Assembly: GCF_905475465.1 (NCBI RefSeq) | Contig: NC_062244.1 | Location: 10,720,001-10,784,000, forward strand | Direction: 5' to 3' | DNA from: Pieris napi | Lineage: Eukaryota > Arthropoda > Insecta > Lepidoptera > Pieridae | DNA: 64,000 nt | Shown: positions 1 to 12,479 of the stretch, piece after piece | How the letters are laid out: each line of letters opens with the position of its first letter | How positions within the stretch are numbered: position 1 is the first letter of the stretch | Notes under the pieces: model-generated | What the model was told of the DNA's origin: nothing | Seen by the model: only the letters and a program-made list of their open reading frames with translations | Databases searched by the model: none | Made by a program: the position numbers and the translations under genes

Positions 1-357
1 TTTGCCTACCTCTTTTTCTTCTGGTATCTCTCGGATACCACTCAGTTACTATCCTTGTCCATTTTTCTGTACTTTCTCTCAACATATGTCCGGTCCAACG
101 CCATTTAAGCTGTCTGTAGATTGTGTGTACATTTTTGAATTTTGTTTTCTTTTTAATTTCTTGTAATTTTACTCTATCTCTTCTTTTTATACCTAAAATA
201 CTCCTTTCCATTGCGTTTTGGCAGACTTTTAATTTATTTTCTTGCCTTTCTGTTAACGCCCATGTCTGGCACCCATATAATAGGCATGGTATAATGCATG
301 TTTCGAATATTTTCTTTTTTCCTGTCATTGGCATATCTGTGTCCTTCATTATTTCTC
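1..357 (-). mobile_element. LINE ORF2 fragment (RTE/CR1-like reverse transcriptase C-terminal part), runs off the window
   Basis: Read on the minus strand, an open frame of about 118 codons runs from near 357 to the window edge with no stop. It contains CIIPCLLYGCQTWALT, ERSILGIKRRDR and RWTGHMLRE. This is the usual order after the reverse transcriptase palm in non-LTR retrotransposons: a 'vLtYGcqtW' block, then a block ending in 'W.GHvlR'. The frame continues beyond base 1, so the element is larger than shown. It is cut at its 5' side near 357, where a SINE begins. The open frame suggests a fairly young copy. Confidence 0.75.
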
Positions 358-365
358 ATACTTCA

Positions 366-500
366 CATACTTAGACCCAAAAAATCGATGGCGTGTCTCA
401 GGAGGCTGATCACCTACTTGCTTATTAGATTGACAAATGAAATTGAAACAGATTTAGAAATCTGAGGCCCAGACCTAAAAAGATCGTAGTGCTACTGATT
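366..500 (+). mobile_element. SINE-A, 3' half
   Basis: Matches the tRNA-unrelated body of SINE-A: AGACCCAAAAAATCGA, then 'ctgatcacctacttgc', then 'tctgaggcccagacctaaaa', ending with 'gctactgatt'. The tRNA-like head with A and B boxes is missing, so this copy is 5'-truncated. It abuts the LINE fragment. Confidence 0.75.
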
Positions 501-680
501 AATTTTAACATGAAATAATGACGTAAATATCAAATAGCGTTCGTGAAATCCACATCTGTTTCTGCTTACCAGAAACAATTATAGTTGTTCCGAGAACTAC
601 AGCCACGACCTTAAGTTTGTAATACAATAGTCGTCGGCAACGAGTATCAAGTCGTAATGTCGGAGACGATTTTCTTAATA
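501..680. other. no recognisable feature
   Basis: AT-rich spacer between two SINE-A copies. I see no coding or structural signal. Confidence 0.5.
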
Positions 681-889
681 AAAATAAATAAATAAAGCAG
701 TGGCGCTATAACCTTATTTAGGTCTGGACCACAGATTTCTGTATCTGTTGTAGGCCAGCTGGTTTCCTCACGATGTTTTCCTTGATCGTTTGAATGTTAA
801 ATAGGCTTGCAAAGAAAGTTCATTGGTGCACAGCCGGGTATCGAAGTTACGACCTCAGGGAGAGTCACACGCTGAAGCCAAGGCTCAAA
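681..889 (-). mobile_element. SINE-A copy with internal deletion
   Basis: On the minus strand it has the box-B-like part (from 'gacctcaggg' to 'gcacagccggg', reversed) and the 3' end 'cagtggcgctata' after an A-rich run. The middle block carrying 'aggctgatcacctacttgcc' is missing, so the copy is internally deleted and old. Confidence 0.75.
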
Positions 890-2602
890 TACGAATAACG
901 TGTAAAATATCGTGATACTGTCTGCTTGCTACTACTAATAAGCGGAATGTCTTCGGACATTATTTCTCTAATAAAACAATTAAACTTACCTGTAAAGGAA
1001 ATAACCAACACGGGACTTCAGACAACGATTAAACATCAGAGCTCATTCAGTATTAGTACAATGATCCATTACAACATCTTAATATGACTGAACGTAGGTA
1101 TATATGACTTCGAAGCTGTGTGTTTGTGAAAACAAGCGGTAGGCTCATCGCTTTCATATGCAAATTCTGTTCAACGCCATTTTAACCGTTATACATAGGA
1201 CTCCTACCCTTACCTATATTTGTACGAATAGTGCGTAATGTATGGAGGGCAAGGGGTCTTTTAAACTGGCCAGCTCGGCGTTGTTGTAGGCTAATTCTCG
1301 CTAAACCCAGCTTTATCAAAGCTTTGCGGTGCAGCTATGACATTATTATGAGAGGCTCATGTCTATGCTCATCTATGTGGACTTCAGGTGCTAATAAAGA
1401 ATAGATTTTTTATACAATGTGAACTGAATGTGTCGTATTCTATTTTGGAAATCGAAGTTTGTAATTCTTAGTGCCTTTTAATAAAATAGACGTTTTTTTA
1501 TGCAGACGAACTAGAGGATTTTGTAATGTTTATATAACCTAATTTAAGCATAGTATGCAACTAATATATATGTATTTTGAATTTTACTGACTAAATTAGA
1601 AATGAGCCCATGTGAGGCGGATATTAGGCGGTGAGAACTAACATATTATCGATATGTTGTTTCAATATTTTTAATGTGTTTTAACTTTTGTGACATTCCA
1701 TACGAAACATGAGGCATCATATCATTAAGCAGAAAACCTTTCAAGCAGAAACAATTAATACTGGCAATCAAACCTTCCAGATCATACGTTATTATTATTA
1801 TTATTATGTATATAAACACACTAGCAGCTTAATAAGCTGATGCGCGTGTATTTTGAGATTTGGAGAAACTATCCATTCTATTTTTAAAGGAGTTCAGAGA
1901 TGGTGCACTGATTATACTTTCCCGTCTACTGTATAGAGTTAATCTTTTTCTGTGAAACTGTTAATAATAATAATATATTTGCAAAAATATTATACAAAAA
2001 TGTTATGACTAAAGTTCGCATATTCTGCCACACATACGGGCATTCAAATTTGTCTTAAAAGGAATTTTACTTATCATTATAGTCAATTCTTATATTATTT
2101 GTAGTGATAAAATATCACATTATGTTACATACATTCAATACGTATATTTAATTTGTCTTTTATCTGGTTCTATAACAGTAAACTCTTTGTTGATGATAAA
2201 CAAACGAAGGCAGCAAAACTCACCTTTGTAGACAGTTTTCATTCGATTCCATTGTGCACCAGTGTTTGGTCTGGTGATCATTAATACTTCGTGTTAAATC
2301 GGCCAGCCTGGCTTACGAACAGTTTGCACCCTCACTGTGCTTCTGAAAACGATCAATTTGTGAAACTTAATCCACGCTACGACTGTATTCACAATATTGT
2401 TAAGCTATGAAATTCCTTATATAATACATGAATTACAAAGAACTGTATAGATATGATTAGTGTCAAAATATAATTATAAACAATGAATTTATATCAGTAT
2501 AAATGCTAATAACCTAAGACTAACTCACATTTAGAAGCACTGTGCCATTAACATGTAATTCCTTGAAAGACTTCAAGAATTCACCTTGCCTTGTAGAACT
2601 TA
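890..2602. other. AT-rich intergenic DNA, nothing recognised
   Basis: No long ORF, splice-bounded exon or known repeat seen. It holds a short ATT microsatellite near 1790-1806. The stretch looks like ordinary degenerate lepidopteran intergenic sequence. Confidence 0.5.
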
Positions 2603-2797
2603 ATCAGTAGTATTGAAGATTCTATTTCGGAACCAATTCAACTTAGGGTCCTTCAAGAAAAGAGCGTACCATTTCTTAAAAGGCCGGCAACGAACTTGTG
2701 AGCCTCCTGGCAATGTGAGTGTCCATGGGCGGTGGTATCACTTAACATCAGGTGAGCCTCTTGCACGTTTGCCTCCTGTGTCATTTAAAAAAATGTT
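2603..2797 (+). mobile_element. LINE-G 3' end
   Basis: Starts within the last ORF codons (FRNQFNLGSFKKRAYHFLKG in the plus frame). It then carries the conserved block 'aaaggccggcaacg', 'gtgtccatgggcggtg' and 'tatcacttaacatcaggtg', and ends in an A run. The same block recurs about ten times in this window in both orientations. The copy is 5'-truncated, as expected of target-primed LINE insertion. Confidence 0.8.
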
Positions 2798-4035
2798 ACG
2801 CAATGCTCAATTGTTCATCAACACCAGAATTGGTACAACAATTTGGCAGTTTTTTTTCAATAGGTACGTGTATATTGAAAACTATTTAAGGTCAAACGGC
2901 ACAGTGCCAAATTAATCCGAGGAAACGCGCAACTTCAATTCTCACACGTAAAACGAAGAATTGTTTTATTTTTAGCTAACTTACATAATATAAGTGTAAT
3001 CTTATGAAGAGTTTTACGGACCGAAACAGGGAACCATTTCTAAAATTAAAATTAATATTTTTTAAACATAGTAGTATGTACTTAAAATAAATGATTTAAT
3101 GAGTATTCAAATTTATTTGTGAGCGGTTGCAAATGAGAAATGGAATACCAATACTCGTTTGTCTTCCTGTAATTGGATTTCGTCGCGTATGGATAAAAAA
3201 AAATATTTAGGCTTGTAAACTTAGAGACTTTGTTTCGTTGAAACCGGATCGGGAAAAAAGTTATCCCATTTAAATATAATTTATAAATAACCGCTCGCCT
3301 GTTTAAAAATGCTTAGCAAATGTCACTTGGAGGGATGATTGTTAGAATTTCCATAAATTTCGAGCCTTTTATAAAAATAAAACAAATTATGTTATAACTA
3401 AGCTGGGGTATCTGTTTTCATCTCACCGTAAATTCAGATATTATTTCTGTAAAAGCGTGTAATGGATTAGGATTTTATAAATATAAAGCAAATTATTACC
3501 TGGTTTTAATCTTTAAATAGAAAAAAAATCAACTTTTATCTTATTTAACAATACATCATCGCTAGGCTGACAGTATACTCGCAGGCTCCATTGACTGCGC
3601 CATTAATCATACCTTGCAAACTATCGAAGAAAGGATGTCGTTCACAAGAACAATATCATTTTAGCAGTTAACATGAAACAAACGAAATAAAAAAATGTTA
3701 TAAATAATTATACAACTTCATCTGTTTCTGCAAAGAGGCCAGTAATTAAAAAAGGGTGCGTGTACTTATGTACGCGCGTAAGCAGTTATACTTATTTGGC
3801 ATTATTAAAAATAGTTTTTGATTGCATGCAAATAATTCATTACAATTAAATAATCAATGACTGGAAAAGGAGTCATTATAGTCAATGAAGTTCAGTTTAC
3901 ATTTGAAAAATTAAATAAATATATATTTATTATTATTCTCTTACATTAAGTGTAACATAAATTCAATTATTATTCGAATGTTGTTTTTAAATTATGTCCA
4001 ATGCCGTAGCATCTTCCGTGGGCAACTTCATTCTG
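2798..4035. other. AT-rich intergenic DNA, nothing recognised
   Basis: No coding signal or repeat structure that I can name. Confidence 0.5.
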
Positions 4036-4125
4036 TTAATTTTGTGTCACGGTGCGCGCGCATCGTAAAATTTCACTCTCATCAATTTTTCATAACGCAC
4101 CTAAAGAAGTATAACTTCAAAAATA
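4036..4125 (+). repeat. fragment related to the foldback element at 39430
   Basis: 'gtgcgcgcgcatcgtaaaat' followed by 'ctctcatcaatttttc' and 'aaagaagtataacttcaaaa' is the reverse complement of one arm of the element at 39430-39636, with a few changes. Only this arm is obvious here. Confidence 0.6.
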
Positions 4126-5590
4126 AAACGCAAGACAAAACTAGGTTCGGCAAAGACACGTTTTGTTTCTTTCTGATTGGTCTACAGTTTCTATTTCAAT
4201 CACAGTCTACAAAGTCTTTGTTTAACGAATAACAAAGATATAAAGACTCATTGGATTTTTACCTTCACTGTCAAACATAGAATATTTTTTATAAATAGAA
4301 AAGCTATTTTTATTTTTCACATTATAAAACACGACGAGAATATTAACAAAACAAGAAAGTGCACTAGCCCCCACACTAGGAATTATTGTGTCGTGGCCAG
4401 CTAGTCTCTTCGATTTGACATATTAAACATTTTAGTTATTGAACTAATAAATTCTACATAACACTTGACTATAAATTTAGATCAAAATGTTTGATTAATA
4501 AGATTTAAAACGTTATAAACATCGTGTATATAGATATAAGTAAAGGCTAACTATAAATTCGCGTTGATCTCATTTATTGGGAGATATTTAAAATACCAAA
4601 TAGGTAAATATTATTTAAACGGATTTTATATTTAATGATTATTCTATTACGCTGCACTAAATCTTAAAGAGACAGGGTTTCCTGTGACATTTTAACAGAT
4701 ACAAAGTCAGGAAATAGCTCATTTAAAAACACCAGACCAACGCTAAGCACGGAAGCTCAGCTTAGACAAGCATTTCTTTTCACGCTTTGTACGTCTTTAT
4801 TCTTAAGACTTAAACCCCCTTTCGTTCTTTCGAATTGTATTTAAGATTTTGCGTAATTGATGAGTTTAGTAACTTAGTACTTAAAGAGTATATTTTTATT
4901 TTCATTCATTTTTTAAATGGATTTATAATTTTCGAAAGAAAATATTTTTATTTTTTATAGAACAGGCAGAGGGCTCGCGAGTTGCCGGCCTTTTAAGAAT
5001 TGAAATTATTAATTATTGTCTTTATACACGTATTGTATAATATGTCCGTAATTTATAGTTATCAACCATGCAGTTTTTATTCCAACTTCTATTAAAATAG
5101 TTATCGTTTTGGGTTTTAATGACACAGAACAACCAACCGAAGCCAGCCCAAGTTTTACCCCATCCCTTTTATGGTACCGGACTCTTTTTCAATGTACATA
5201 GTTAAATCGGCTTCAAAAATAGTAATATTAATTACTTAATTTTATGTGTTTTACGATTGTAAATAATAATGTAAATCTATTAAACCAAGCCGATGGCACT
5301 TAACCAAAGTGAATTTCAATAGCTACTTTTCAAAACACCGACAGAATGCAAGCTTGCATGAATAAAGCGATCTCATTTGGTTTACAGTTCGGATAGAAAG
5401 CGCTTGCAGACCAACAGTGGGATTTAGGAGACCGCGTAATTCGTGAATTTTTGAATTCTCTTTTGTATCAAAGGAAATTTGTAAGATTTCAAAATAGCAG
5501 TTTAGGTCGACATCAGACGTGTGCTACGAGCTACGAAATAATTGCTACGCTCCGATTTTATTTTATTTTGGGTATGGGGAAGACAAACAG
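4126..5590. other. AT-rich intergenic DNA with one short LINE-G scrap
   Basis: A LINE-G remnant on the minus strand lies at about 4955-4998 ('agaacaggcagagggctcgcgag', then 'ttgccggccttttaagaatt'). It has lost the middle of the usual block. Otherwise nothing is recognised. Confidence 0.5.
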
Positions 5591-5845
5591 AGCAGTGTAG
5601 GCCTCGTAGCTTCAACGTGCGATCTCTGAGGTCGTAGGTTCTACCCCCGGCTGTGTACCAATGGACTTTCTATATGCGCATTTAAAATTCGCTCGAACGA
5701 TGAAGGAAAACATTGTCAAACAAAGTTACGGCGTGTGACAGGCACAAGAGGATGATCACCTACTTGACTATAAGAGTGACAAATAATCATAAATACACAC
5801 AGAAATCTGAGGCCCAACCTGAAAAGGTTGTAGCGCCACTGATTT
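5591..5845 (+). mobile_element. SINE-A, near full length
   Basis: The head resembles a tRNA ('agcagtgtaggcctcgtagc' as box A region, 'ggtcgtaggttctacccccg' as box B region). The SINE-A body and the end 'tagcgccactgattt' follow. Both promoter boxes have changes, so transcription is unlikely. Confidence 0.8.
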
Positions 5846-6656
5846 CATAGGTTTGCGTCTGTTTGATTCTTAGTTTTTAAGGCAATTTGCAGAAACGATT
5901 TTTAGTTCACCAAGAGTCAAACTTTACTAGTGATCAGCCTACACCTTTCAACATATATTACGCCGGCATCGAAACGTTTAATATTGCATGTATTATTTTT
6001 GTAATAAAATGTTATAAGCTATAAGAAACAAACTCTTTTAATCACATTATATGCCTATATTTTAAATATTTATATTAAAAGCAAGCAGTAAATTGCAGTA
6101 AATTATAATAGTGTGAATTTTATGTACGGAATATTTCACCGTCAAAATGTCTTCTATCATGCACTCTTTAACTACTAGCGATTTCCAGAGACACGCCGCA
6201 GGATGTCAACTGATATGGCTCTCACTTCTGTCGTTATTTAAGTCTTCAACTGCTCAAAATTCGTAAAAGGTGTATTCGTATAAGCTCTTGTTTTAGTCGG
6301 AAGAAATTCATTTTTAACTAATTGAATAAGAATCTTAACACATCTTATATCCTGCACAATGTATAAACACATGTTCATCTGAAACATTGTCACGAACAAT
6401 TTTTGAACATATTATACATTCTTCGTGTAACATACACCATGAACGCTAATTGGGCAATTTTTACATCCAACTATCCGTGCGTGCGTATAATGAGTATTAA
6501 CGGTATGTTCTTAATACGGTGTAAATTTCCCTGTAAATTTTTTAATAAAACTTAACGGATATAATCTCGAAATACGACAGCTATAAACACTCCGTTGATA
6601 TGAATTATGCAATTCATTTGTAAGTCTATATTTTTAAATTAAATTAATATTTTTTG
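5846..6656. other. AT-rich intergenic DNA, nothing recognised
   Basis: No coding or repeat signal that I can support. Confidence 0.5.
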
Positions 6657-6882
6657 AAGGCTCATTGGTCTAGTGGTTAGTACCCCTGACTGCAAATCCA
6701 TGGGTCCCGGGTTCGATCCCCGGCTGAGACAAACATCGATGTGTTGTGCTTAGGTATTGGGTGTTGAAATATGTATTTATGTGTCTATCTATAATATGTA
6801 TGTATATCCGTTGCATAGTATCCATAACACAAGCTTCACCAGCTTAGCATGGGACTAGGTCAGTTGGTGTAAATTGTCCAAC
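6657..6882 (+). mobile_element. SINE-B, full length, tRNA-derived
   Basis: The head is tRNA-like with a good box A (TGGTCTAGTGGTTAGTACCC) and an intact box B (GGTTCGATCCC). The body contains 'aacatcgatgtgttgtgc', a TATGTAT-rich stretch and 'ataacacaagcttcaccagc', and ends near an A-rich tail. A second copy lies inverted at 48574-48803. The intact box B makes a functional-looking pol III promoter. It is not a tRNA gene: the acceptor stem does not close and SINE body follows. Confidence 0.8.
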
Positions 6883-8289
6883 CATACAAAAAAAATATAT
6901 TTAAAAAAATTCCCTCCGTTTCTTTTTTCAACTACAAAGAAATGCAACTCCCTATCTGTTTGCTTATTTTTTATAATTCTATTTATAAATAATATAGCAA
7001 ACAGGTATCTATTAGGCAGGCATGACTTATATAAACCAAGCGAACAGGGGCAAACGGGCAGGATTGCTTAAACCTTTTAATTCTATAAAAAAAGGCCGAC
7101 CGTTAAATGGTATTAAAAAAGTAACGCAAATTCCCTACTATATTTGTTAATTGTAAGATTTGTACTGTGTAAACAAATCTGTCCCTTTCTTACCTTAATA
7201 TGTTTTTTTAAAACCATAATTTAAAAGGTAAAAGCAAGCATAAAAGCCGACCGCTGGAGATGACATGGAGTTAAAAATGCAAAGCCTCTTTAGTTGAGTA
7301 AACAGATCTTTTGTATGGCGGCGTGCGTCGGTCGCGTGAGAAATCACTTATAAATATTCGCTTTGAGTACGCTTTTCGATGCGTCTGTTTGTAAATGAAT
7401 ATTCAAGGTGGTAGTACGGTAAAGCTTTATAAGACTTTTAAACCAAGTATACCTTTATCGAGAGTTACAAAAGCCTTCTTTAAATGATACGTTTTAGAAG
7501 TAACTTTAACTGTTTTAAAATTATTATTATTTTCAGATACTAAACCTTACATTATTTTTCAACGTGAATTAAATGTTTAACAAAATAACAGCATAATTAT
7601 TGTTAAGGAGCAAACCGTTGATTCAAATCTCAATGAGATCGATAAAAAAATCTTTCGAAAAATTCCCTCAACCAACAAAGCGAAATTTACCTTTACAAGT
7701 AATTAAAGGACGTAATAAAGCGAACAGAATAAACTTTTAATAGTATCCGTAAAATTTAACGACGACAAAATATCTAAAAATATTTCCATCAAAGAATTTA
7801 ATTTCGCAATCATCCGGCCACAGCGCCCTTTATTACGAACTCAGATGAAATTTATAAAGTGGAAACCACTGGAAGATTAGACAAAGAATTGAACTAACGC
7901 CAATAAAATTTCATAATGAAATGTTTTTGATATTTTGGGTCTAGAATAAAGGTTTTATTTTTAACATTCTTTTCAGTGGGCTGTTTATGACTCTCATCCA
8001 ATAAGAAAGTGGATCTTAGGTTTCTGCATCAGTTTTCAACATTATTTTGGGTGATTTTTGTTGATTTATTTGTGTAACATGTACCGGTTTCTTAGCAACA
8101 TTCTTTTTGTATGAGCAAGTGTGAAATGTTAGTTAGCCTTTTAGAAATGAATATTTAATAACTATTTTGTTGTTTGTGTGTTGAATACACACAATCTACA
8201 ATATTAAACGCTCCAATGAGCGACCAAGGCAATTACCTTTAAGAGATCTGATATATTATTATCCCGAACAGTGTTCTTTCGGCAGTAAA
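6883..8289. other. AT-rich intergenic DNA, nothing firm
   Basis: Short scraps near 7035-7095 ('acaggggcaaacgggcagga', 'aaaggccgaccg') resemble pieces of LINE-G. I see nothing else. Confidence 0.4.
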
Positions 8290-8583
8290 ATAGCATTGGA
8301 AATACTACAACCTCCTATCGAAGACCACATGGACCGGTCGTTCCACAACTGAGCGTTTTTTGAGGCATTTTTTACCGCGCACCACCACTATTTGGAACCA
8401 GCTGCCCACTGAAGAATTTCCGAACCAATGCGATTTTAGGTCCTTGAAGTAAAGAGCATAACAATTCTAAAAAAGCCGGCAACGCACTCGCAAGCTCTCA
8501 GGCATTGAGAGTGTCCATGGGCGGCGGTATCACTTAACATCAGATGAGCCTCCTGTCCGTTCTCTGTTCTTTACAAAAAAAAA
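8290..8583 (+). mobile_element. LINE-G 3' end, longer copy
   Basis: Includes about 130 bp of degraded ORF end ('actatttggaaccagctgcc' corresponds to the WNELP motif seen intact at 17612-17845). The conserved 3' block 'ccggcaacgcactcgc', 'gtgtccatgggcggcg' and an A run follow. The frame is broken. Confidence 0.8.
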
Positions 8584-9250
8584 TGCGACGAAATCAAACT
8601 ACGATCTGCCTACGAAAATCGGTGCAAAACCTAGTCTAGAAATAAAATAACCTGAAATCGTTAATATTAACAAATATATCTTGAACGAAACTCCAATACT
8701 GTATTTTCACAAACACATCTGCTATTATCGAAGTTCATCTCTTGTTTGGAAGCAATTATTGTTTGAAAGTACGGTCACCATTGTACTGAGTTATTATTTC
8801 TAAGCATACTCTGGTTTGATTGGAATTCGGTACCAATTCAATTAATAAGTGAAGATTGCTTTTCCTATTATTCATGACTTCTATGGTTTGTTAAGCTGTT
8901 TTATAATAATCTGTACCTCAGAGGTATAGAATATTATGCGCCAAAACACACATTTTACAGGAGAGACAAAAATGCGAGGCATAGATGTTGAACGCGATGT
9001 TACGCGGGCTGTATGCGAGATATAAGTATGAACTAAATTAGGTTTTTTATTGTTTAAGTAGGTAATATTTAATATAATTACTATATTGTAATAAAGTTAT
9101 TGCTTGTATGATTTTGTGGACTTGAGGTTGTTTACTTGCAACAGAAAATTAAGTTGACGGTATAAATAAAGCATTATGTCATCATAATGTTATTTACCTC
9201 GGCATAATACAATAATTTCAAGTAATACTCAGGGGCATAAAGCATCATAT
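8584..9250. other. AT-rich intergenic DNA, nothing recognised
   Basis: No feature recognised up to the left end of the transposon at 9251. Confidence 0.5.
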
Positions 9251-9276
9251 CGATACCTCCTAAGTATACTGAGTCA
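9251..9276 (+). repeat. left TIR of transposon E1
   Basis: 26 bp identical to the reverse complement of 12480-12505. The outer end is CGATACC and the inner end is the motif GTATACTGAGTCA. Confidence 0.9.
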
Positions 9277-9954
9277 TCTAACAAATTTAGGTATTTTGTT
9301 TTTTTTATACAAAAGTACGTAATAAACCATGATCTTAATGTTAGTGTTATTTTTTTTTTAAAAAGACCTATAATTACCGAGATAATTTCACGAATACTAA
9401 ATCAAATTCAACATCAGTTAAAATCGTACATTGTATACTGATCCAAATAACATTGTATCAGTATTCGCGGGGCGTGAGGAGGGACGCATTGATACAAGTA
9501 TATTATGGCTCAGTATACGATAAATGACGGCGAGGGCGCGAAATTTTTTTAATTTTCTCAATAATAAGGTGAATAATACTAATGATACAATTAGCAATAT
9601 CTCAGGAATCGGTGATATAATCCAAAACAGGGATGAATATGGTAAGTTACATTGATATACTTTATTTATGTTACATATAGTGTGATTTTGCCATTTCTGT
9701 TTGATAATTGTTACACGTTGCTTAGTACGCCGTATACTGATACAACTATATTTACACCTGTTTACAACGAACAAACTTTATAAAGAAGACACTTGATTTA
9801 TCTGGCTATAATAATGTACTAATTCAATTTTTGATATATTTGTTTTAATTGTGGTATAATATATTTTTTTATGTGTTATAAATTTTATAACTTGATATTG
9901 GCACGTTAAATATAAAAATATGAATTCTTGTGTTTTTAATTGTTGTTTGTTTTA

Positions 9955-11662
9955 GAGTCTCCATTGCCACCGGATGCAAATTTTATGGAAGAGGAGCTAT
10001 CAATACTTGATGATATTGATTAGAATGATAGCAAGGAAGTATCGCAGAATATCCCTTCTAATGCTTACATATTATACCTAGATTATATTCTTTGCTCTTC
10101 GCCTTGGGTATCGAATGTTGATAACTGAACTCAAAAAAGAGATCGATCGCCATCACTCATCAGTCATAGAGAACACTCCAGGTAATTCGCCCATCCGGAA
10201 TAGCATTATAGAAAATTATTGTGATATTACTCTAGTACCATCGCCGTATAATTCTTTTGACTCATCTCCTGTTAATTTCTGACATTAATGACATCACATA
10301 CTCATCGTCCAATAACGCCAAAAGCGCATTTCCATTGCGAAAAAAGTTAAAGAAAGGCTAAGAGTTTTCATAAAAAATCTAAGGATAACGAGAGGAAATA
10401 TAAGCTTAATAGAGGGTTTGGAATATGTCAGTAGAAACGGAAGAGTACATGCTACGAGAATTATGAAAACTTCTTGCCCCTCAACTTGTCGGAAAAAATG
10501 CAGTGAGAAATTAACAGAATGGGTTTTTTGGCAAGATATGTTGTAAAAGCTGGAAAAAAAGAGAAAAAATATTGTCGATACAAAAAGCAGTGAAGGAGAT
10601 AATATTATTAAGACCACAAAAATATCGGTTTGCAAAACTATGTTCTTGAGAACCCTTTCTATTAGTTTTGATTTTGCTTATACAGCTTTAGAAAAGTCCA
10701 ATAAAGGTAATGGATTTATTAAATCAGATCAGCGTGGTCTTTGGATGAACATATAATCCATCCGATAACGTTCACAGTGTTATAGATCACGTTGAAGCAT
10801 TTTCTCCTGTAGAGTCACATTACACTCGCCAAAAATCAAGTAAACATCATCTGGAAGGCTTTTTATCCTTCCCAAAACTGTTCATGAATCGAATGGTTTA
10901 TGGACTACCGTGAGACAATATCTATATATAGGTTTTATAAACCCAAAAAAGATATTTGTGAACAATGTCACATTTATGAAAATAACAAGCAAGTTCTGCA
11001 GGCAGATAAAGAAAAGCATGAAGAGCATTTAAAAAAAAAGAGAAATCTAGAAAGATGAAAACAAAAGATAAAAAATCAGCGTTACAAAATGATGAAATCC
11101 TTACATCAGCATCTGATCTTCAAAAGTGTCTTAATGTATGTACCTCACGGAAGCGTGAGTACTTTTTATTATAAACGGAAACATTATTTGTATAATTTCA
11201 CGATATTAATTCTGGGATCTCGCCAAGGTGATTGCTTTTGATGGTATCAACAGACAGCAAAGAGAGGTGCAATTGAAATTTCCAGCTATCATTTTAAGTT
11301 TATAGAAGATACGGGTGGTGAAGGTCAAAATAGAAATAGGATTTATTTCTTAATGTATATGTTAGGTAGTTTAAAGTGTAGTATAGCTATTTAGCCATCG
11401 CTTTCTAATAGTGGGTCATTCACAAAGTGAAGGCGACAGTATGCACGCTTTAATTGAAAGACAGACAAAGATAAAAAGCTTTATATGCCTGATCAATGAT
11501 ATACAGCTTTTAGATACATACACAGTTATTGAAGTGTCTCAGGATTTAATAAAGGACTTCAAATCAAAGTCAAAACTTATAAACAACTGGACAACTACTA
11601 ATGATGGATCTATCTATCTATCTAAATAACTCTAATGGAGCAGAAGATAGTGATTCAGACTG
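9955..11662 (+). pseudogene. decayed transposase of E1 (DDE-type, insect multicopy family)
   Basis: Family blocks appear in order but in shifting frames. At 9955, after a splice-acceptor-like TTTTAG: PPDANFMEEELSILDDID. At about 10415-10530: GLEYVSRNGRVHATR, then CPSTCRKKCSEKLTE. At about 10810: ESHYTRQKSSKHHLEGF. At about 10940: FINPKKDICEQC, then KEKHEEHL. At about 11110: SASDLQKCL (first catalytic Asp region). At about 11255: RGAIEIS, then GEGQNRN (second Asp block, partly lost). At 11411: VGHSQSEGDSMHALIERQ (third acidic residue). The acidic end is EDSDSD and a stop. Stops and frameshifts separate the blocks, so it cannot make protein. The family is known to me only as abundant unnamed insect proteins; the DDE assignment is inference. 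Confidence 0.65.
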
Positions 11663-12092
11663 ATTTTTGATTCGTTCAACCTTTAATATTATTATTTATT
11701 TTGTTTAACCTTATAGCAATTTTTTGAGCGTTAGAATTTCCTAGATTTTTAGATATTTATATTATTCATATCTATTATTTTTATTAATATTGTTTAACGT
11801 AAGTTACCATTTTTAGTTTCTATTATTTTATTTGATGTTTGTTACTTTTCAAGAAACTTTAATGATACTACATGCTACAAAAAAGGGTCCTACTTAGTAT
11901 AAACGAAAAATACATCGTGATTCTTTAAATGTGTTGTTTTGTTAATGAGACTACTTCTTCCTAACCTTTATTAATTTCGTGAGGTATTCGAAATACCTAA
12001 AATAAGTTAAATTCCTCCTTAACCCTCGATTAATTATATTAGTCCAGTATACGTTGAGGTTTTAACTACTAACATAGGTAAGTACTTTCCTA

Positions 12093-12305
12093 GTATAATG
12101 AGTCAAGTGATGTAATTTAAACATTTTATTATTAAGTGGGACAAAAAAAATCGAAAATAACCAAAAGTAGTATGATATTAATAAAATTATTATCATATTT
12201 CGTAATATTCTCGAGTAAGCCATGGATTTTCATGTACAACGTACATGAATATAACTGGTAGTTAAACCATTTTACTATTGAGTCCCGCCCGTGTATAATG
12301 AGTCA
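12093..12305 (+). repeat. subterminal repeats of E1
   Basis: Two exact copies of GTATAATGAGTCA, at 12093-12105 and 12293-12305. They differ by one base from the TIR-internal motif GTATACTGAGTCA. Related CAGTATAC sites lie at about 9511 and 12046. The layout suggests binding sites for the transposase. Confidence 0.6.
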
Positions 12306-12479
12306 TGTACATAAAATATCATTTATAAACAAAATTCAGCAAAATCATGTTATACCAAAGAAAGAGCTTTCAATCTTTATTAAAAAAACATTTAATTTAT
12401 TCCGAATTAGTTTGATTTCATTAAAATATAAACAATTTGCCTTAAAATGGCTCTCCTGTAAAATTACTAAAATGTCAGT

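Noticed and set aside
6657..6730. Looks like a tRNA gene (box A and intact box B)
   Set aside because: The stems do not close as a tRNA and a SINE body follows. The same unit occurs inverted at 48574-48803.
9418..10635. Two minus-strand frames of 113-118 codons
   Set aside because: They lie antisense to, or beside, the E1 transposase relic and show no motifs.
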